Assembly: GCA_947628315.1 (NCBI GenBank)
Contig: CANQZJ010000002.1
Span: forward strand, 1 to 64,000
DNA: 64,000 bases
From: an uncultured Oscillospiraceae bacterium
GTDB taxonomy: Bacteria > Bacillota > Clostridia > Oscillospirales > Oscillospiraceae
Direction of reading: 5' to 3'
A program made the translations under genes and the position numbers. Shown one piece after another: positions 22,761-31,144 of this stretch. The notes below the pieces were generated by a model. The model did no database searches and had not been told where the DNA came from. It worked only from the letters and a program-made list of their open reading frames with translations. Within the stretch, counting starts at the first letter, position 1. Each line of letters begins with the position of its first letter.

Positions 22761-22782
22761 GGATACGAACAGGAGGCTGAGC

Positions 22783-22959
22783 ATGAAAAAAATCTTTGAC
22801 CTGCTGCCCGTGCTGCTGCTGGCGGCGGGAGCCGGCCTCATCACCGCCGGGGCGGCGCTGATCTGGCCGCCGGCCGGGTTCCTCGCGGCCGGGGCGCTGG
22901 CCATCCTCGGCGGGGTGCTGATGATCCGGGGAGGTGAAAACGACCATGACAAGGATTGA
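22783..22959 (+). CDS. small two-helix membrane protein before portal
   Basis: A 58-residue, strongly hydrophobic protein (FDLLPVLLLAAGAGLITAGA; then a second glycine/alanine-rich helix) ending in a charged tail. AGGAGG lies 6 nt before the ATG. It overlaps portal by 14 bp. Small membrane proteins at this site are seen in other Clostridia prophages; function unknown. Confidence 0.65.
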   Translation: MKKIFDLLPVLLLAAGAGLITAGAALIWPPAGFLAAGALAILGGVLMIRGGENDHDKD

Positions 22960-24241
22960 GCGGGGTGTGGCGTCCTGCTTCCGGGGCAAGAGCGCCGGGG
23001 TGAAAGTGCCAGCGGATCAGATCCTCACCCTGGACAGCGCGGACGGCTGGGATCTGGATCGGGTGGCCATGAGCCGCGAACGTGCTATGAAGATCTCCAC
23101 CGTGGCCCGGTGCGTGGAGCTGCTGGCCAACTCCATGGCGGTGCTGCCCATCTTCATCACCAACGAGGGCACCCATGAGCGGGCCAGGGATCACCCCCTG
23201 CTGCGGGTGCTGCGGGATCGGGCCAACGAGGACATGACCCTGTTCGACTACACCAGGCTGATGATGTGTAATGTCCTCTTAAAGGGAAACGCATACGCCC
23301 ATGTTTGGAGAAACCAGGCCACCGGCGAGGTACAGGAACTGCTGCCCCTGCCCCCGGACTGCGTGACGGTTTACGTAGATCAGAGCGGGAACATTTTTTA
23401 CCTTTATACCAATCCCCGCACCGGCCAGATGTATCGGCTCCACCAGACCGAGGTCATCCACTACAAGGCCTACTCCACCGACGGCATCAACGGCATCTCC
23501 GTGCTGTCCCGGGCGGCCCAGACCATGATGACGGCGGAGGCGGCCGCCAAGTACGAGGCCTCCGTCTACGCCAATGGAGGCAGGCCCTCCGGAGTGCTGA
23601 CCGTGGCCACCGACCTGTCCAACAAGTACATCGAGGAGACCAAGGCCGACGGCACGGTGGAGCGGACGAGTTACAAGGACAAGATCCGGCAGGAGTGGGA
23701 CCGCGTCCACCGGGGCCCGGATAATGCGTTCCGGTTGGCCGTTCTGGATAACGGGCTTTCATTTACGCCCATCGCCATGAACAACACGGACGCCCAGTTC
23801 GTGGAGTCCAACGAGGTGCGGGTGGCCGATGTATGCCGGTTTTTTGGCACGCCACTGCACCTTGTGTTCGCAGGCAAGATGAGCTACAACAGCAACGAGC
23901 AGCAAAGCATCGAGTTCGTGCGATATACCCTGCTGGGCTACGTGACACAATGGCAGCAGGAGGACGGGTACAAGCTCCTCCTGCCCTCGGAGCGGGCCGA
24001 CGGCTGGCGCATCAAGCGGGAGCTGAAGGTGTTCCTCCAGGGCGACAGCGCCGCCCAGGCCAACTGGTACAGGACGCTCCATGAGCTGGGGGCCTACTCG
24101 GTCAACGACATTCTGGCCCTGGATGACCGGCCGGCCGTCCCCGGCGGCGACGCCCGGTATGCCAGTCTGAACTATGTGCCGCTTGAGGACTGGGCAGCCC
24201 TGAGCCGCCAGCGGGCCGAGGGCGGTAACGGCGGCGGCTAA
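22946..24241 (+). CDS. portal protein, HK97 family
   Basis: A 431-residue protein with the HK97 portal pattern: MKISTVARCVELLANSMAVL near residue 38, CNVLLKGNAYAHVW, a TEVIHYKAYSTDGINGISVL strand region, and GTPLHLVFAGKMSYNSNEQQ in the stem/clip part. Twelve copies form the DNA channel at one capsid vertex. The ATG at 22946 follows GGGGAGGTGA. Confidence 0.92.
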   Translation: MTRIERGVASCFRGKSAGVKVPADQILTLDSADGWDLDRVAMSRERAMKISTVARCVELLANSMAVLPIFITNEGTHERARDHPLLRVLRDRANEDMTLFDYTRLMMCNVLLKGNAYAHVWRNQATGEVQELLPLPPDCVTVYVDQSGNIFYLYTNPRTGQMYRLHQTEVIHYKAYSTDGINGISVLSRAAQTMMTAEAAAKYEASVYANGGRPSGVLTVATDLSNKYIEETKADGTVERTSYKDKIRQEWDRVHRGPDNAFRLAVLDNGLSFTPIAMNNTDAQFVESNEVRVADVCRFFGTPLHLVFAGKMSYNSNEQQSIEFVRYTLLGYVTQWQQEDGYKLLLPSERADGWRIKRELKVFLQGDSAAQANWYRTLHELGAYSVNDILALDDRPAVPGGDARYASLNYVPLEDWAALSRQRAEGGNGGG

Positions 24242-24261
24242 AAAAAATTTCATAAAACCCC

Positions 24262-24303
24262 TTGACTTGTTGCGCGTAACATGGTAATATGTTGCTCGTA
24301 ACA
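24262..24303 (+). promoter_or_regulatory. promoter with two operator-like repeats
   Basis: TTGACT (24262-24267) and TAATAT (24285-24290) are 17 bp apart. Two imperfect palindromes TGTTGCGCGTAACA (24268-24281) and TGTTGCTCGTAACA (24290-24303) overlap the spacer and start region exactly 22 bp apart, two helical turns. This is the layout of a repressible promoter, probably bound by the RHH protein just downstream. Confidence 0.75.
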
Positions 24304-24318
24304 AGGAGGTGACGGTGT

Positions 24319-24492
24319 TTGGCCCCTGAAAGCAGGGCCGAGTACTTCAAGGAGAGACGGTCGAAATACAAATCTTTCGTTGCTGAAGTGGAGCGAGAGA
24401 AAATGGGCCGTTTTGAAAAACGGTTGAGTGAGAACGGTCAGAGCAAGACTGAATGGCTCAATCAAAAGATTGACGAAGAACTCGGCAAATAA
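24319..24492 (+). CDS. small RHH-like regulator of the portal-protease cassette
   Basis: A 57-residue basic protein beginning MAPESRAEYFKERRSKYKSF and ending KTEWLNQKIDEELGK, matching small Arc/MetJ-like proteins of Firmicutes elements. TTG start with AAGGAGG 9 nt upstream. It is the first gene after the repeat-bearing promoter and probably represses it. Confidence 0.65.
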   Translation: MAPESRAEYFKERRSKYKSFVAEVEREKMGRFEKRLSENGQSKTEWLNQKIDEELGK

Positions 24493-24574
24493 AGAGAGCG
24501 CCCACCCTCCCGCCAAGAAGATGTGGACGCTCAGTCACCTAACCCGAAGGTGAGGCTAAATCTATTATAGCCAG

Positions 24575-24598
24575 ACCTCCGGTGAAAATCAAGGAGGT
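24575..24598 (+). promoter_or_regulatory. hairpin covering the next gene's SD
   Basis: ACCTCC (24575-24580) can pair with GGAGGT (24593-24598), which is the SD of the 24603 gene, with a 12-nt loop. Two further small hairpins (CACCT..AGGTG and GGCTA..TAGCC) lie just upstream. This could limit translation. Confidence 0.4.
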
Positions 24599-24602
24599 TT
24601 TT

Positions 24603-24824
24603 ATGAAGTACATGAACATCAAGACCGGGGACATCTCCGGCGTCACCGTCAGCCCCGCCGGGGCCTACTGCGAGATCAACGGCAAATACTACAAGGTGAT
24701 CGGCGTTCTTCCCAAGGATAAGCGGTTCGGCATCGTGCCGGTGCTTGACATCCCCCAGATGTCCGATGAGCGGTTGATGAAGCTGGCCAGAGAGCACCCC
24801 GCCAGCAACACGGTGAAGGGCTGA
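24603..24824 (+). CDS. hypothetical cassette protein (73 aa)
   Basis: Begins MKYMNIKTGDISGVTVSPAG and contains INGKYYKVIGVLPKDKRFGI, a small β-rich sequence. AAGGAGG precedes the ATG. Not recognised; it lies in the self-contained cassette between portal and protease. Confidence 0.55.
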   Translation: MKYMNIKTGDISGVTVSPAGAYCEINGKYYKVIGVLPKDKRFGIVPVLDIPQMSDERLMKLAREHPASNTVKG

Positions 24825-24834
24825 GGTGGGCGCT

Positions 24835-25077
24835 ATGAATGACGTAGTGGTTGACCTTTATGTGGGAGAGCCTGAGAAGCAAAGCCCCATGCAGACCGTG
24901 GACGACGTGATCAACGACCTTCGGCTGCTGTCCAGCCTGTGCCACATGATGAGCCTGGGCGCCCACGCCAGCGACGAGGTGAGCCGGGCCTATGTGGCCG
25001 ACGCTATGGTCCACCTGCGGGACCGGCTGGACGAGCAGATCAGGACCCTGCACGGGATTGACTGGAAACATGGGTAA
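24835..25077 (+). CDS. hypothetical cassette protein (80 aa)
   Basis: An acidic helical protein (MQTVDDVINDLRLLSSLCHM, then a second helix with HLRDRLDEQIRTLHG). GAGG lies 8 nt before the ATG. It overlaps the nuclease gene by 8 bp. Confidence 0.55.
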   Translation: MNDVVVDLYVGEPEKQSPMQTVDDVINDLRLLSSLCHMMSLGAHASDEVSRAYVADAMVHLRDRLDEQIRTLHGIDWKHG

Positions 25078-25723
25078 GTTCATCGACCTGAGCGAGCAGA
25101 GGTTTAGCCGGTTGACCGCTATCAAAGAAGCCGGCCGAACCAGAAGGGGACAAGTTCTTTGGCTGTGCCGGTGCGATTGCGGCGCTACAGTAATTGTTGA
25201 AAGTGGCAAGCTAAGAAAAAATACAACTAAGAGCTGTGGTTGCTTAAAACGCGAAATAGCATCGCAGTCAATGAGAAAGTTGAGAACTGCAATGTCTCTG
25301 GATAACCATTCCAAGTCCCCCCTTTATCGGATCTGGGTGGAAATGCAAAGACGGTGCTATGATGAAAAATCGCAGAGTTTTAAAAACTATGGTGGTCGGG
25401 GCATCGAGGTCTGTAATGAATGGCAACAAAGCTTTTCATCCTTTCAGGCTTGGTCACTTGCAAATGGATACTCAAGAGAGCTCACTATCGACAGAAAAGA
25501 CAATGATGGGGATTATTGCCCTGAAAACTGTCGATGGGTTAGCCGAAAAGTTCAAGCAAATAACAACAGAAGAAACCGTAATATTTCATATAACGGGGTA
25601 ACAAAAACTATAGCCCAATGGGCGGAGCAGACAGGTATGCAATGGCATACCCTGTATAACCGGATTGATCGGGGCTGGCCGATTGAGAGAGCCTTGACCG
25701 AGCCAGTTCACAAAACCAAATAA
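25070..25723 (+). CDS. HNH/AP2-type homing endonuclease
   Basis: A 217-residue protein. An N-terminal zinc ribbon (WLCRCDCGATVIVESGKLRK, KSCGCL) is followed by the nuclease region LYRIWVEMQRRCYDEKSQSF, YGGRGIEVCNEW and LTIDRKDNDGDYCPENCRWV. The C-terminal TIAQWAEQTGMQWHTLYNRI is a DNA-binding repeat typical of free-standing homing nucleases. Its DNA is clearly lower in GC than the head genes on both sides, a sign of separate transfer. Confidence 0.8.
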   Translation: MGKFIDLSEQRFSRLTAIKEAGRTRRGQVLWLCRCDCGATVIVESGKLRKNTTKSCGCLKREIASQSMRKLRTAMSLDNHSKSPLYRIWVEMQRRCYDEKSQSFKNYGGRGIEVCNEWQQSFSSFQAWSLANGYSRELTIDRKDNDGDYCPENCRWVSRKVQANNNRRNRNISYNGVTKTIAQWAEQTGMQWHTLYNRIDRGWPIERALTEPVHKTK

Positions 25724-25743
25724 ACCAGAGCCGAGAGCCTATA

Positions 25744-25805
25744 GGGCCGCGGGCCAGCGTGAGAACGATTAACGTTCTTACCCTGACCTGCGGCCCTTTT
25801 TATTT
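25744..25805 (+). terminator. terminator closing the inserted cassette
   Basis: GGGCCGC (25744-25750) pairs with GCGGCCC (25790-25796) around an inner GAACG..CGTTC stem, followed by TTTTTATTTTTT. It ends the cassette and precedes the prohead protease. Confidence 0.75.
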
Positions 25806-25833
25806 TTTCACCAAAAAAAGGAGAGTGAGGTAA

Positions 25834-26556
25834 TTGGATGAACCCATCCAGGGCGCCCTTTACAAGAGCGCACAGGTGACCAAGCAGGCCCTGGACGCCG
25901 GCGAGCTGGCCCTGATCAACCAGTGGAGCCTGCGGCCGCTGACCGAGGAGGAAGTCTTCGTGTTCCGGGTGGCCGCCTGCGACAACCAGATCGACCGGGA
26001 CTACGAGCGGTTCACCGAGACCGCCCTGGCCAAGATGGCCCAGCTGTACCCCGGCCACCCCATCCTGCTGGATCACCATTGGAGCGCCAGCAAGCAGACC
26101 GCCAGAGTCTACGCCGCCAGCGTGGAGGACGCCGGAAACGGCGTGCAGCGCCTGGTGCTGCGGGCCTATATGCTCCGCACCGAGGACACAAAGGCGATGA
26201 TCGACGCCATCGAGGGCGGGATCCTCCGGGAGGTGTCCGTGGGGATCCAGGTGACCGTCTATCGCTGCTCCATCTGCGGCCGGGACTACTTCGACGTGGG
26301 CTGCGCCCACCGCCGGGGCAAGGATTATGACGGCAAGACCTGCAGCGTGGAGCTGGACGGCGTGGCTGACGTCTACGAGCTGTCCTTCGTGGCGGTGCCG
26401 GCCCAGCCGGGGGCGGGGGTCATCAAGCGCTATGAGCGCAAAGAGACCCAGGAGCCCGAGCACATGGGGGCGGAGGGCCCCACCCAGGAAGAGCTTGACC
26501 GGGCAAAGGCCCGGATGGAGCTGGAAAACAAACGATATGGAGGTAATTTGACATGA
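25834..26556 (+). CDS. prohead protease with embedded zinc-knuckle
   Basis: A 240-residue phage prohead protease: CDNQIDRDYERFTETALAKM, the LLDHHWSASKQTARV histidine region and REVSVGIQVTV with the likely catalytic serine, then DVYELSFVAVPAQPGAGVIK. Between strand and C-terminus lies CSICGRDYFDVGCAHRRGKD..CSVEL, a four-cysteine/histidine insert. It matures the capsid by cutting scaffold segments. TTG start with AAGGAG about 10 nt upstream. Confidence 0.88.
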   Translation: MDEPIQGALYKSAQVTKQALDAGELALINQWSLRPLTEEEVFVFRVAACDNQIDRDYERFTETALAKMAQLYPGHPILLDHHWSASKQTARVYAASVEDAGNGVQRLVLRAYMLRTEDTKAMIDAIEGGILREVSVGIQVTVYRCSICGRDYFDVGCAHRRGKDYDGKTCSVELDGVADVYELSFVAVPAQPGAGVIKRYERKETQEPEHMGAEGPTQEELDRAKARMELENKRYGGNLT

Positions 26557-27740
26557 ATCTGAGCGAGAAAAAGCAGGAGCTGCTGGAGCTGAAGCACCAG
26601 CGGGCTGATCTTGTCAAGGCGGCCGGCGAGCTGCTGGACGCCGGCAAGATGGACGAGTGGAAGGCCAAGATGGCCGAGGTGGACAAGGCCAACGAATCCA
26701 TCGAGGCCCACGAGAAGCAGGTCGAGGCCCTGGAGAAGTACTCCGGCGAGGGCGAGACTGAGACCGGCAAGGGCATGAAGCCCGGCGCCGAGCCCCAGGA
26801 GGACGGCTACCAGAAGGCCGTGAAGTCCCTGGCCAAGGCCGCCCGGGCCGGCTTCCCCACCACCAAGGCCGAGGCCGGCACCAACATGAGCGAGGGAGTG
26901 GCCGCAGACGGCGGGTACACCGTGCCCGAGGACATCGTCAACAAGGTCATTGCCCGCCGGGAGAGCAAGGAGAGCCTGCTGTCCCTGGTGTCGGTGGAGA
27001 CCGTCCGCACCAAGAGCGGCAAGCGCACCTTCAAGAAGCGCGGCCAGCACAAGGGCTTCGCCACCGTGGCCGAGGCCGCCAAGTTCGGCGCCACCGCCAC
27101 CCCCGAGTTCGAGCAGGTGTCCTATGACATCAAAAAGCGGGGCGGCTATCTGCCTGTGACCAACGAGCTGCTGGAGGACAGCGATGAGAACATCGCCGCC
27201 ACCGTGGAGGAGTGGCTGGGCGACGAGGCCCGGGTCACCGCCAACAACGAGATCCTCACCGTCATCAAGGCCAAGGGCGATACCGATTTCAAGGATCTGG
27301 ACGGCCTGCTGAAGGCTTGGATCGGCCTGGGCTCCCTGTTCCGCGCCACCAGCACCCTCATCACCAACGACGACGGCCTGGCCTGGCTGTCTACCCTGAA
27401 GGACGCCAACGGCCGGTATCTGCTGAGCCCCAACCCCGCCGACCCCAAGGCCCTCCAGATCTGCGCCGGTACCCACGTGCTGCCGGTGAAGACCTTCGAC
27501 AACGACACCATTCCCAGCGAGGAGACCAAAATCCCCTTCATCCTGGGCGACCTGAAGGAGGGTGTCCGCTACTGGGATCGCCGGGCGTTCACCCTGAAGA
27601 CCAGCGACGTGGCCGTGGTGGGCGAGCTCAACGCCTACGAGCAGGATCTGACCATCTGGCGCGGCTCCCTGCGGGACGACTGCACCAAGTGGGATGACAC
27701 CGCCTTCGTGTACGGCCACATCACCCCGTCGGGGGAATGA
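26553..27740 (+). CDS. major capsid protein, HK97 fold
   Basis: A 395-residue protein. The N-terminal 110 residues are a charged coiled coil (delta/scaffold domain: LLELKHQRADLVKAAGELLD) likely removed by the protease; the mature shell starts near the GTNMSEGVAADGGYTVPEDI segment. Later segments such as RGGYLPVTNELLEDSDENIA and the final baseplate-like DDTAFVYGHI fit HK97 capsids. ATG overlaps the protease stop. Confidence 0.93.
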   Translation: MNLSEKKQELLELKHQRADLVKAAGELLDAGKMDEWKAKMAEVDKANESIEAHEKQVEALEKYSGEGETETGKGMKPGAEPQEDGYQKAVKSLAKAARAGFPTTKAEAGTNMSEGVAADGGYTVPEDIVNKVIARRESKESLLSLVSVETVRTKSGKRTFKKRGQHKGFATVAEAAKFGATATPEFEQVSYDIKKRGGYLPVTNELLEDSDENIAATVEEWLGDEARVTANNEILTVIKAKGDTDFKDLDGLLKAWIGLGSLFRATSTLITNDDGLAWLSTLKDANGRYLLSPNPADPKALQICAGTHVLPVKTFDNDTIPSEETKIPFILGDLKEGVRYWDRRAFTLKTSDVAVVGELNAYEQDLTIWRGSLRDDCTKWDDTAFVYGHITPSGE

Positions 27741-28144
27741 CGGGGGCTGACCGCGTAAAAGTAACACCCCAAGGTCAGCCCCTTACACAGTACGGGGTGG
27801 GTGGCGGCAAGCAGGTCTCTGATCTGATGGGGCCTGATGTCGCCATTGAGTGGACGGGCACCAAGGGAACGGTGTCCGGCAATTTCCCTGAGGTGACGGA
27901 GTTCACCGGCTTCTCGGAGAACGCCGAGGAACAGGAGGGCCACTACTTCGCCTTTGAACTGGATGAGCAGTACGAGGGCAAGAAGGTCACCGTCATCGGC
28001 GCCCACCAGAAAACCGCCCAGGATCGTTTCTGGGTGATCCGTCTGGACGAGCTCTACAACGGCAGCAAGAAGCTGACCGTCAAGCAGGAGAACGAGGTGC
28101 TGTTCACTCTGGACTTCTCCGGCGCCACGCTGGCGGAGGCCTGA
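27737..28144 (+). CDS. probable head decoration/fibre protein
   Basis: A 135-residue β-rich protein directly after the capsid gene (ATGA overlap), with segments WTGTKGTVSGNFPEVTEF and VIRLDELYNGSKKLTV. Position and composition suggest a minor head protein exposed on the capsid; no family is certain. Confidence 0.55.
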   Translation: MTGADRVKVTPQGQPLTQYGVGGGKQVSDLMGPDVAIEWTGTKGTVSGNFPEVTEFTGFSENAEEQEGHYFAFELDEQYEGKKVTVIGAHQKTAQDRFWVIRLDELYNGSKKLTVKQENEVLFTLDFSGATLAEA

Positions 28145-28145
28145 G

Positions 28146-28496
28146 ATGGCAAAATCGAAGATCGCCCCGGCGGCGGCCGCCGCCGGGCTGACCGGCGACC
28201 GGCTGAAGTCTCTGCTGGCCTACTGCCGGCTGACGGAGGCGGAGCTGGACGTGGATGAGCAGCAGCTCATCACCACCGAGTACGCCGCCGCCGTGAGCTA
28301 CATGGAGACCGGCGTGTGCCCCGCCCCCGAGGAGGGCACCCCCCGCCGGGCCCAGTGGGATCTGTGCGTCAACGCCCTGGTGCTGGACGCCTGGGAGCAC
28401 CGGGAGGCCACCGTGGATCCGTCCGCGGTGGAAGATAACCCGGTGTTCCGCCGGCACATCAACCAGCTGAAAATGACCAGCTGGACGGGATTCTGA
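28146..28496 (+). CDS. head-tail connector (gp6-like)
   Basis: A 116-residue helical protein (RLKSLLAYCRLTEAELDVDE; YAAAVSYMETGV; LCVNALVLDAWEHREATV; FRRHINQLK) matching the HK97 gp6-like connector family, a 12-13-mer ring below the portal. Confidence 0.82.
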   Translation: MAKSKIAPAAAAAGLTGDRLKSLLAYCRLTEAELDVDEQQLITTEYAAAVSYMETGVCPAPEEGTPRRAQWDLCVNALVLDAWEHREATVDPSAVEDNPVFRRHINQLKMTSWTGF

Positions 28497-28507
28497 GGGG
28501 TGACGCC

Positions 28508-29089
28508 ATGGACAAGACCTTTACCCCCGCCGGCGAGCTGAACCAGAAGGTGGAGGTGCTGGAGCTCCACGACGAGGTCATCGCCACGCTGGGCCAGGAG
28601 CCCAGGAACCGTTATTTCTGGAACGACGAGCGGTGGGTGTGGGCGAAGGCGACCCCCAACGCCCGGAAGAATGTGTACAGCAACCACGGCGTGGGGGCCA
28701 GCGGGGTGACCTTCATCCTGCGGCACCAGCCCCTGTGCCTGGACAACGCCCTGCTGTGGCAGGGCAGGCACTGCTTTATCACCTCCATCGCCCCGCTGGG
28801 GCGGGCCTACTGGCAGGTGGAGGCGGCGCTGGTGGAGGTGTCCTCCTGCGAGGACAAGTACACCAACACCGCATTCCCGGCGGTAATGACCGAGCGGTAC
28901 GTCCGCTTTGAGGCGGATGACCCGTACAACGACAACCAGTACGAGCACGTGCTGGTGACGCCCAAGGCCGTCAAGCTGATCCCCGGCCGGCTGGTGGAGG
29001 TGGACGGCAAGGCCTGGCACATCCGGGCCGCCCATCTGCTGGATCCCCACAAGAACGAGTACGACATCTGGCGGGAGGTGGAGCACTGA
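28508..29089 (+). CDS. head closure / head-tail adaptor
   Basis: A 193-residue β-rich protein in the head-closure position. It seems to contain two similar halves (VTFILRHQPLCLDNALLWQG and VRFEADDPYNDNQYEHVLVT, each followed by a strand-rich stretch), so it may be an internal duplication of the adaptor fold. Confidence 0.7.
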   Translation: MDKTFTPAGELNQKVEVLELHDEVIATLGQEPRNRYFWNDERWVWAKATPNARKNVYSNHGVGASGVTFILRHQPLCLDNALLWQGRHCFITSIAPLGRAYWQVEAALVEVSSCEDKYTNTAFPAVMTERYVRFEADDPYNDNQYEHVLVTPKAVKLIPGRLVEVDGKAWHIRAAHLLDPHKNEYDIWREVEH

Positions 29090-29565
29090 TGATCGAGGCC
29101 AAACTGGAGGCCGGCGACATCGAGCGCTTCGCCGAAGTGCTGGAGGGCGCCCCGGCGGTGGTGAAGGACGCCAAACGGCAGGCCTTTGAGGCCGCCGCGC
29201 CCAAACTGCTGAGCGAAGTCCGCCGGCAGATCGGCGGCGCCGGCAAGGTGCAGTCCTGGCAGGACATGCAGGTGGGCTCCAGAGGCGGCTACGCCGCCGT
29301 GCGGCCCCGCGCCGGGGCCTACACAGACCCCACCAGAACCGGGAAACGGTACGCGGTGGGCTACGTGACCAACGCCATCGAGAGCGGGCACCGCTTTCCC
29401 ACGCCCACCGGCAAAAACCGGGACTATCGGCCCCGGATGCGGAGCGGGGCCATGAAGGTGCCCGGCAAACAATTCTACGCCAAGGCCGAGGCCAGGGCCG
29501 ACGCCATCGCCCAGCAGGCGGTGGAACAGGTGGCCGAGGCCCTGGCGGCCCACCTGGAGGGATAA
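29089..29565 (+). CDS. HK97 gp10-like neck protein
   Basis: A 158-residue protein with DIERFAEVLEGAPAVVKDAK, then a GYAAVRPRAG..IESGHRFPTP segment and a C-terminal helix, as in gp10-like tail completion proteins. Starts at an ATG overlapping the previous stop. Confidence 0.8.
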   Translation: MIEAKLEAGDIERFAEVLEGAPAVVKDAKRQAFEAAAPKLLSEVRRQIGGAGKVQSWQDMQVGSRGGYAAVRPRAGAYTDPTRTGKRYAVGYVTNAIESGHRFPTPTGKNRDYRPRMRSGAMKVPGKQFYAKAEARADAIAQQAVEQVAEALAAHLEG

Positions 29566-29568
29566 ACC

Positions 29569-30054
29569 ATGCTGACGCCTACACAGATTGCCGACGAGAT
29601 CGCGCGGCAGATCCGGGCCCTGTACCCGGAGGAGGATTGCCACCGGGAGCTATGCCCGGAGGGCTTCACCCGCCCCTGCAACCTGCTGGTGGAGGGCGAG
29701 TGCCAGATCGACGTGAACATGGGCCCCCAGCAGGTGCGGCTCCAGCCCACCTACACCATCACCACCTATGTAGATGTGGACGCCTACCACCACAGCCATT
29801 TTGACGCCCTCCACGGGCGGCAGATGCGGCTTGCGGCCCTGTTTTTGCCCGGGTACCTCCTGGTGGAGGAGACGCCGGGGAAACGGGCCAGGGCCCCCAA
29901 GGTGCTCAGCCTGACCACCGGCGGGGGCTATGGCTTCGACACGGTGACGGTGATCTTCGACTACGCCGTCGACCGGGCCGAATTTATGGCGCAGGCGACT
30001 GCGCCGACGGCCGGGGACGTGAGGGCCCGGCTGACTATCAACGAGAAGGAGTGA
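29569..30054 (+). CDS. tail terminator protein
   Basis: A 161-residue protein in the tail-terminator position before the sheath gene; features LTPTQIADEIARQIRALYPE and NMGPQQVRLQPTYTITTYVD resemble the DUF6838-type tail completion family. Confidence 0.7.
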   Translation: MLTPTQIADEIARQIRALYPEEDCHRELCPEGFTRPCNLLVEGECQIDVNMGPQQVRLQPTYTITTYVDVDAYHHSHFDALHGRQMRLAALFLPGYLLVEETPGKRARAPKVLSLTTGGGYGFDTVTVIFDYAVDRAEFMAQATAPTAGDVRARLTINEKE

Positions 30055-30061
30055 TTTTGTT

Positions 30062-31129
30062 ATGGGACTGCCTGAGCTCATTTTTGAGTACGGCGCGGCC
30101 GCCCGGACGGTGGCCAGCAGAACCAAGCGGGGCATCGTGGCGCTGATCGTGCAGGATGAATCCTTCACGCCCGGCGTCTATCCCGTGATCCACGAGGCGG
30201 ATATCCCCAGCGAGCTGTCCGCGGAGAACAAGGCGGCCGTGCAGCGGGCCCTGATGGGCTCCATCAACGCCCCCGGCAAGGTGCTGGTGACGGTGCAGAC
30301 CGCCGAAAGCGAGCCGGTGGACGCCCTCCCCATGCTGGTGGGGATGGACTACGACTACATCGCCTTTCCCGCCGGGGCGGACGAGTCCAAGGCCCAGGCC
30401 ATGGCCGACAAGGTCAAGGAACTGCGGAAGGGCAACTATATCGGCAAGGCCGTGGTGCCCAACTACGCGGCCGACGACGTGGGCGTGATCAACTTCGTCA
30501 CCGGGGACATCAAGGTGGGCGAGGAGACCTTCACCGCCGCCGACTACTGCGGCCGCATCGCCGGCATGGTGGCCGGGGCGCCCCTGGAGGGCTCCATCAC
30601 CGCCGCGCCCCTGGACGAGGTGACCTCTGTCACCGAGGAGGAGGATCCGGACGCCGCCATCGAGGAGGGCAAGCTGATCCTCTACAACGACGGCCGCAAG
30701 ATCCGGGTGGGCCGGGGCGTCAACTCCAAAAAGACGCTGACGAGCACCGAGCCCGCCATCCTCAAGAAGATCAAGGCGGTGGAGGCCATCGACCTGATCC
30801 ACTACTACGCCATCTCGGTGGCGGAGGACAACTACCGGGGCCGCTGCGCCAACAACTTCGACAACAAGATGCTGCTGGTGGGCGCCCTGCGGCAGTACAT
30901 GAAGGAGCTGGAGGGCCAGGGGATCCTGGACGAGGGCAGCTCCGGCGCGGACATCGACCTGGAGGCCACCAAGGCCTACTTGCGGGAGCACAACGTGTCC
31001 ATGGAGGGCATGGACGACGAGGAGATCCGCCGGCAGCCCACCGGCTCCCTGGTGCTCATCCAGCTGACCGGGTACCTGCTGGACGCCATGGAGGACTTCC
31101 GCATCGGCCTGGCGCTGACCAACACCTGA
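30062..31129 (+). CDS. contractile tail sheath protein
   Basis: A 355-residue Xkd-type sheath protein: N-terminal GLPELIFEYGAAARTVASRT, GKVLVTVQTAESEPVDALPM, an insertion-like domain, and the C-terminal RVGRGVNSKKTL..AVEAIDLIHY and DNKMLLVGALRQYMKELEGQ that pack around the tube. Its presence defines the phage as a myovirus. Confidence 0.9.
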   Translation: MGLPELIFEYGAAARTVASRTKRGIVALIVQDESFTPGVYPVIHEADIPSELSAENKAAVQRALMGSINAPGKVLVTVQTAESEPVDALPMLVGMDYDYIAFPAGADESKAQAMADKVKELRKGNYIGKAVVPNYAADDVGVINFVTGDIKVGEETFTAADYCGRIAGMVAGAPLEGSITAAPLDEVTSVTEEEDPDAAIEEGKLILYNDGRKIRVGRGVNSKKTLTSTEPAILKKIKAVEAIDLIHYYAISVAEDNYRGRCANNFDNKMLLVGALRQYMKELEGQGILDEGSSGADIDLEATKAYLREHNVSMEGMDDEEIRRQPTGSLVLIQLTGYLLDAMEDFRIGLALTNT

Positions 31130-31144
31130 TAAGGAGGAAACAAG

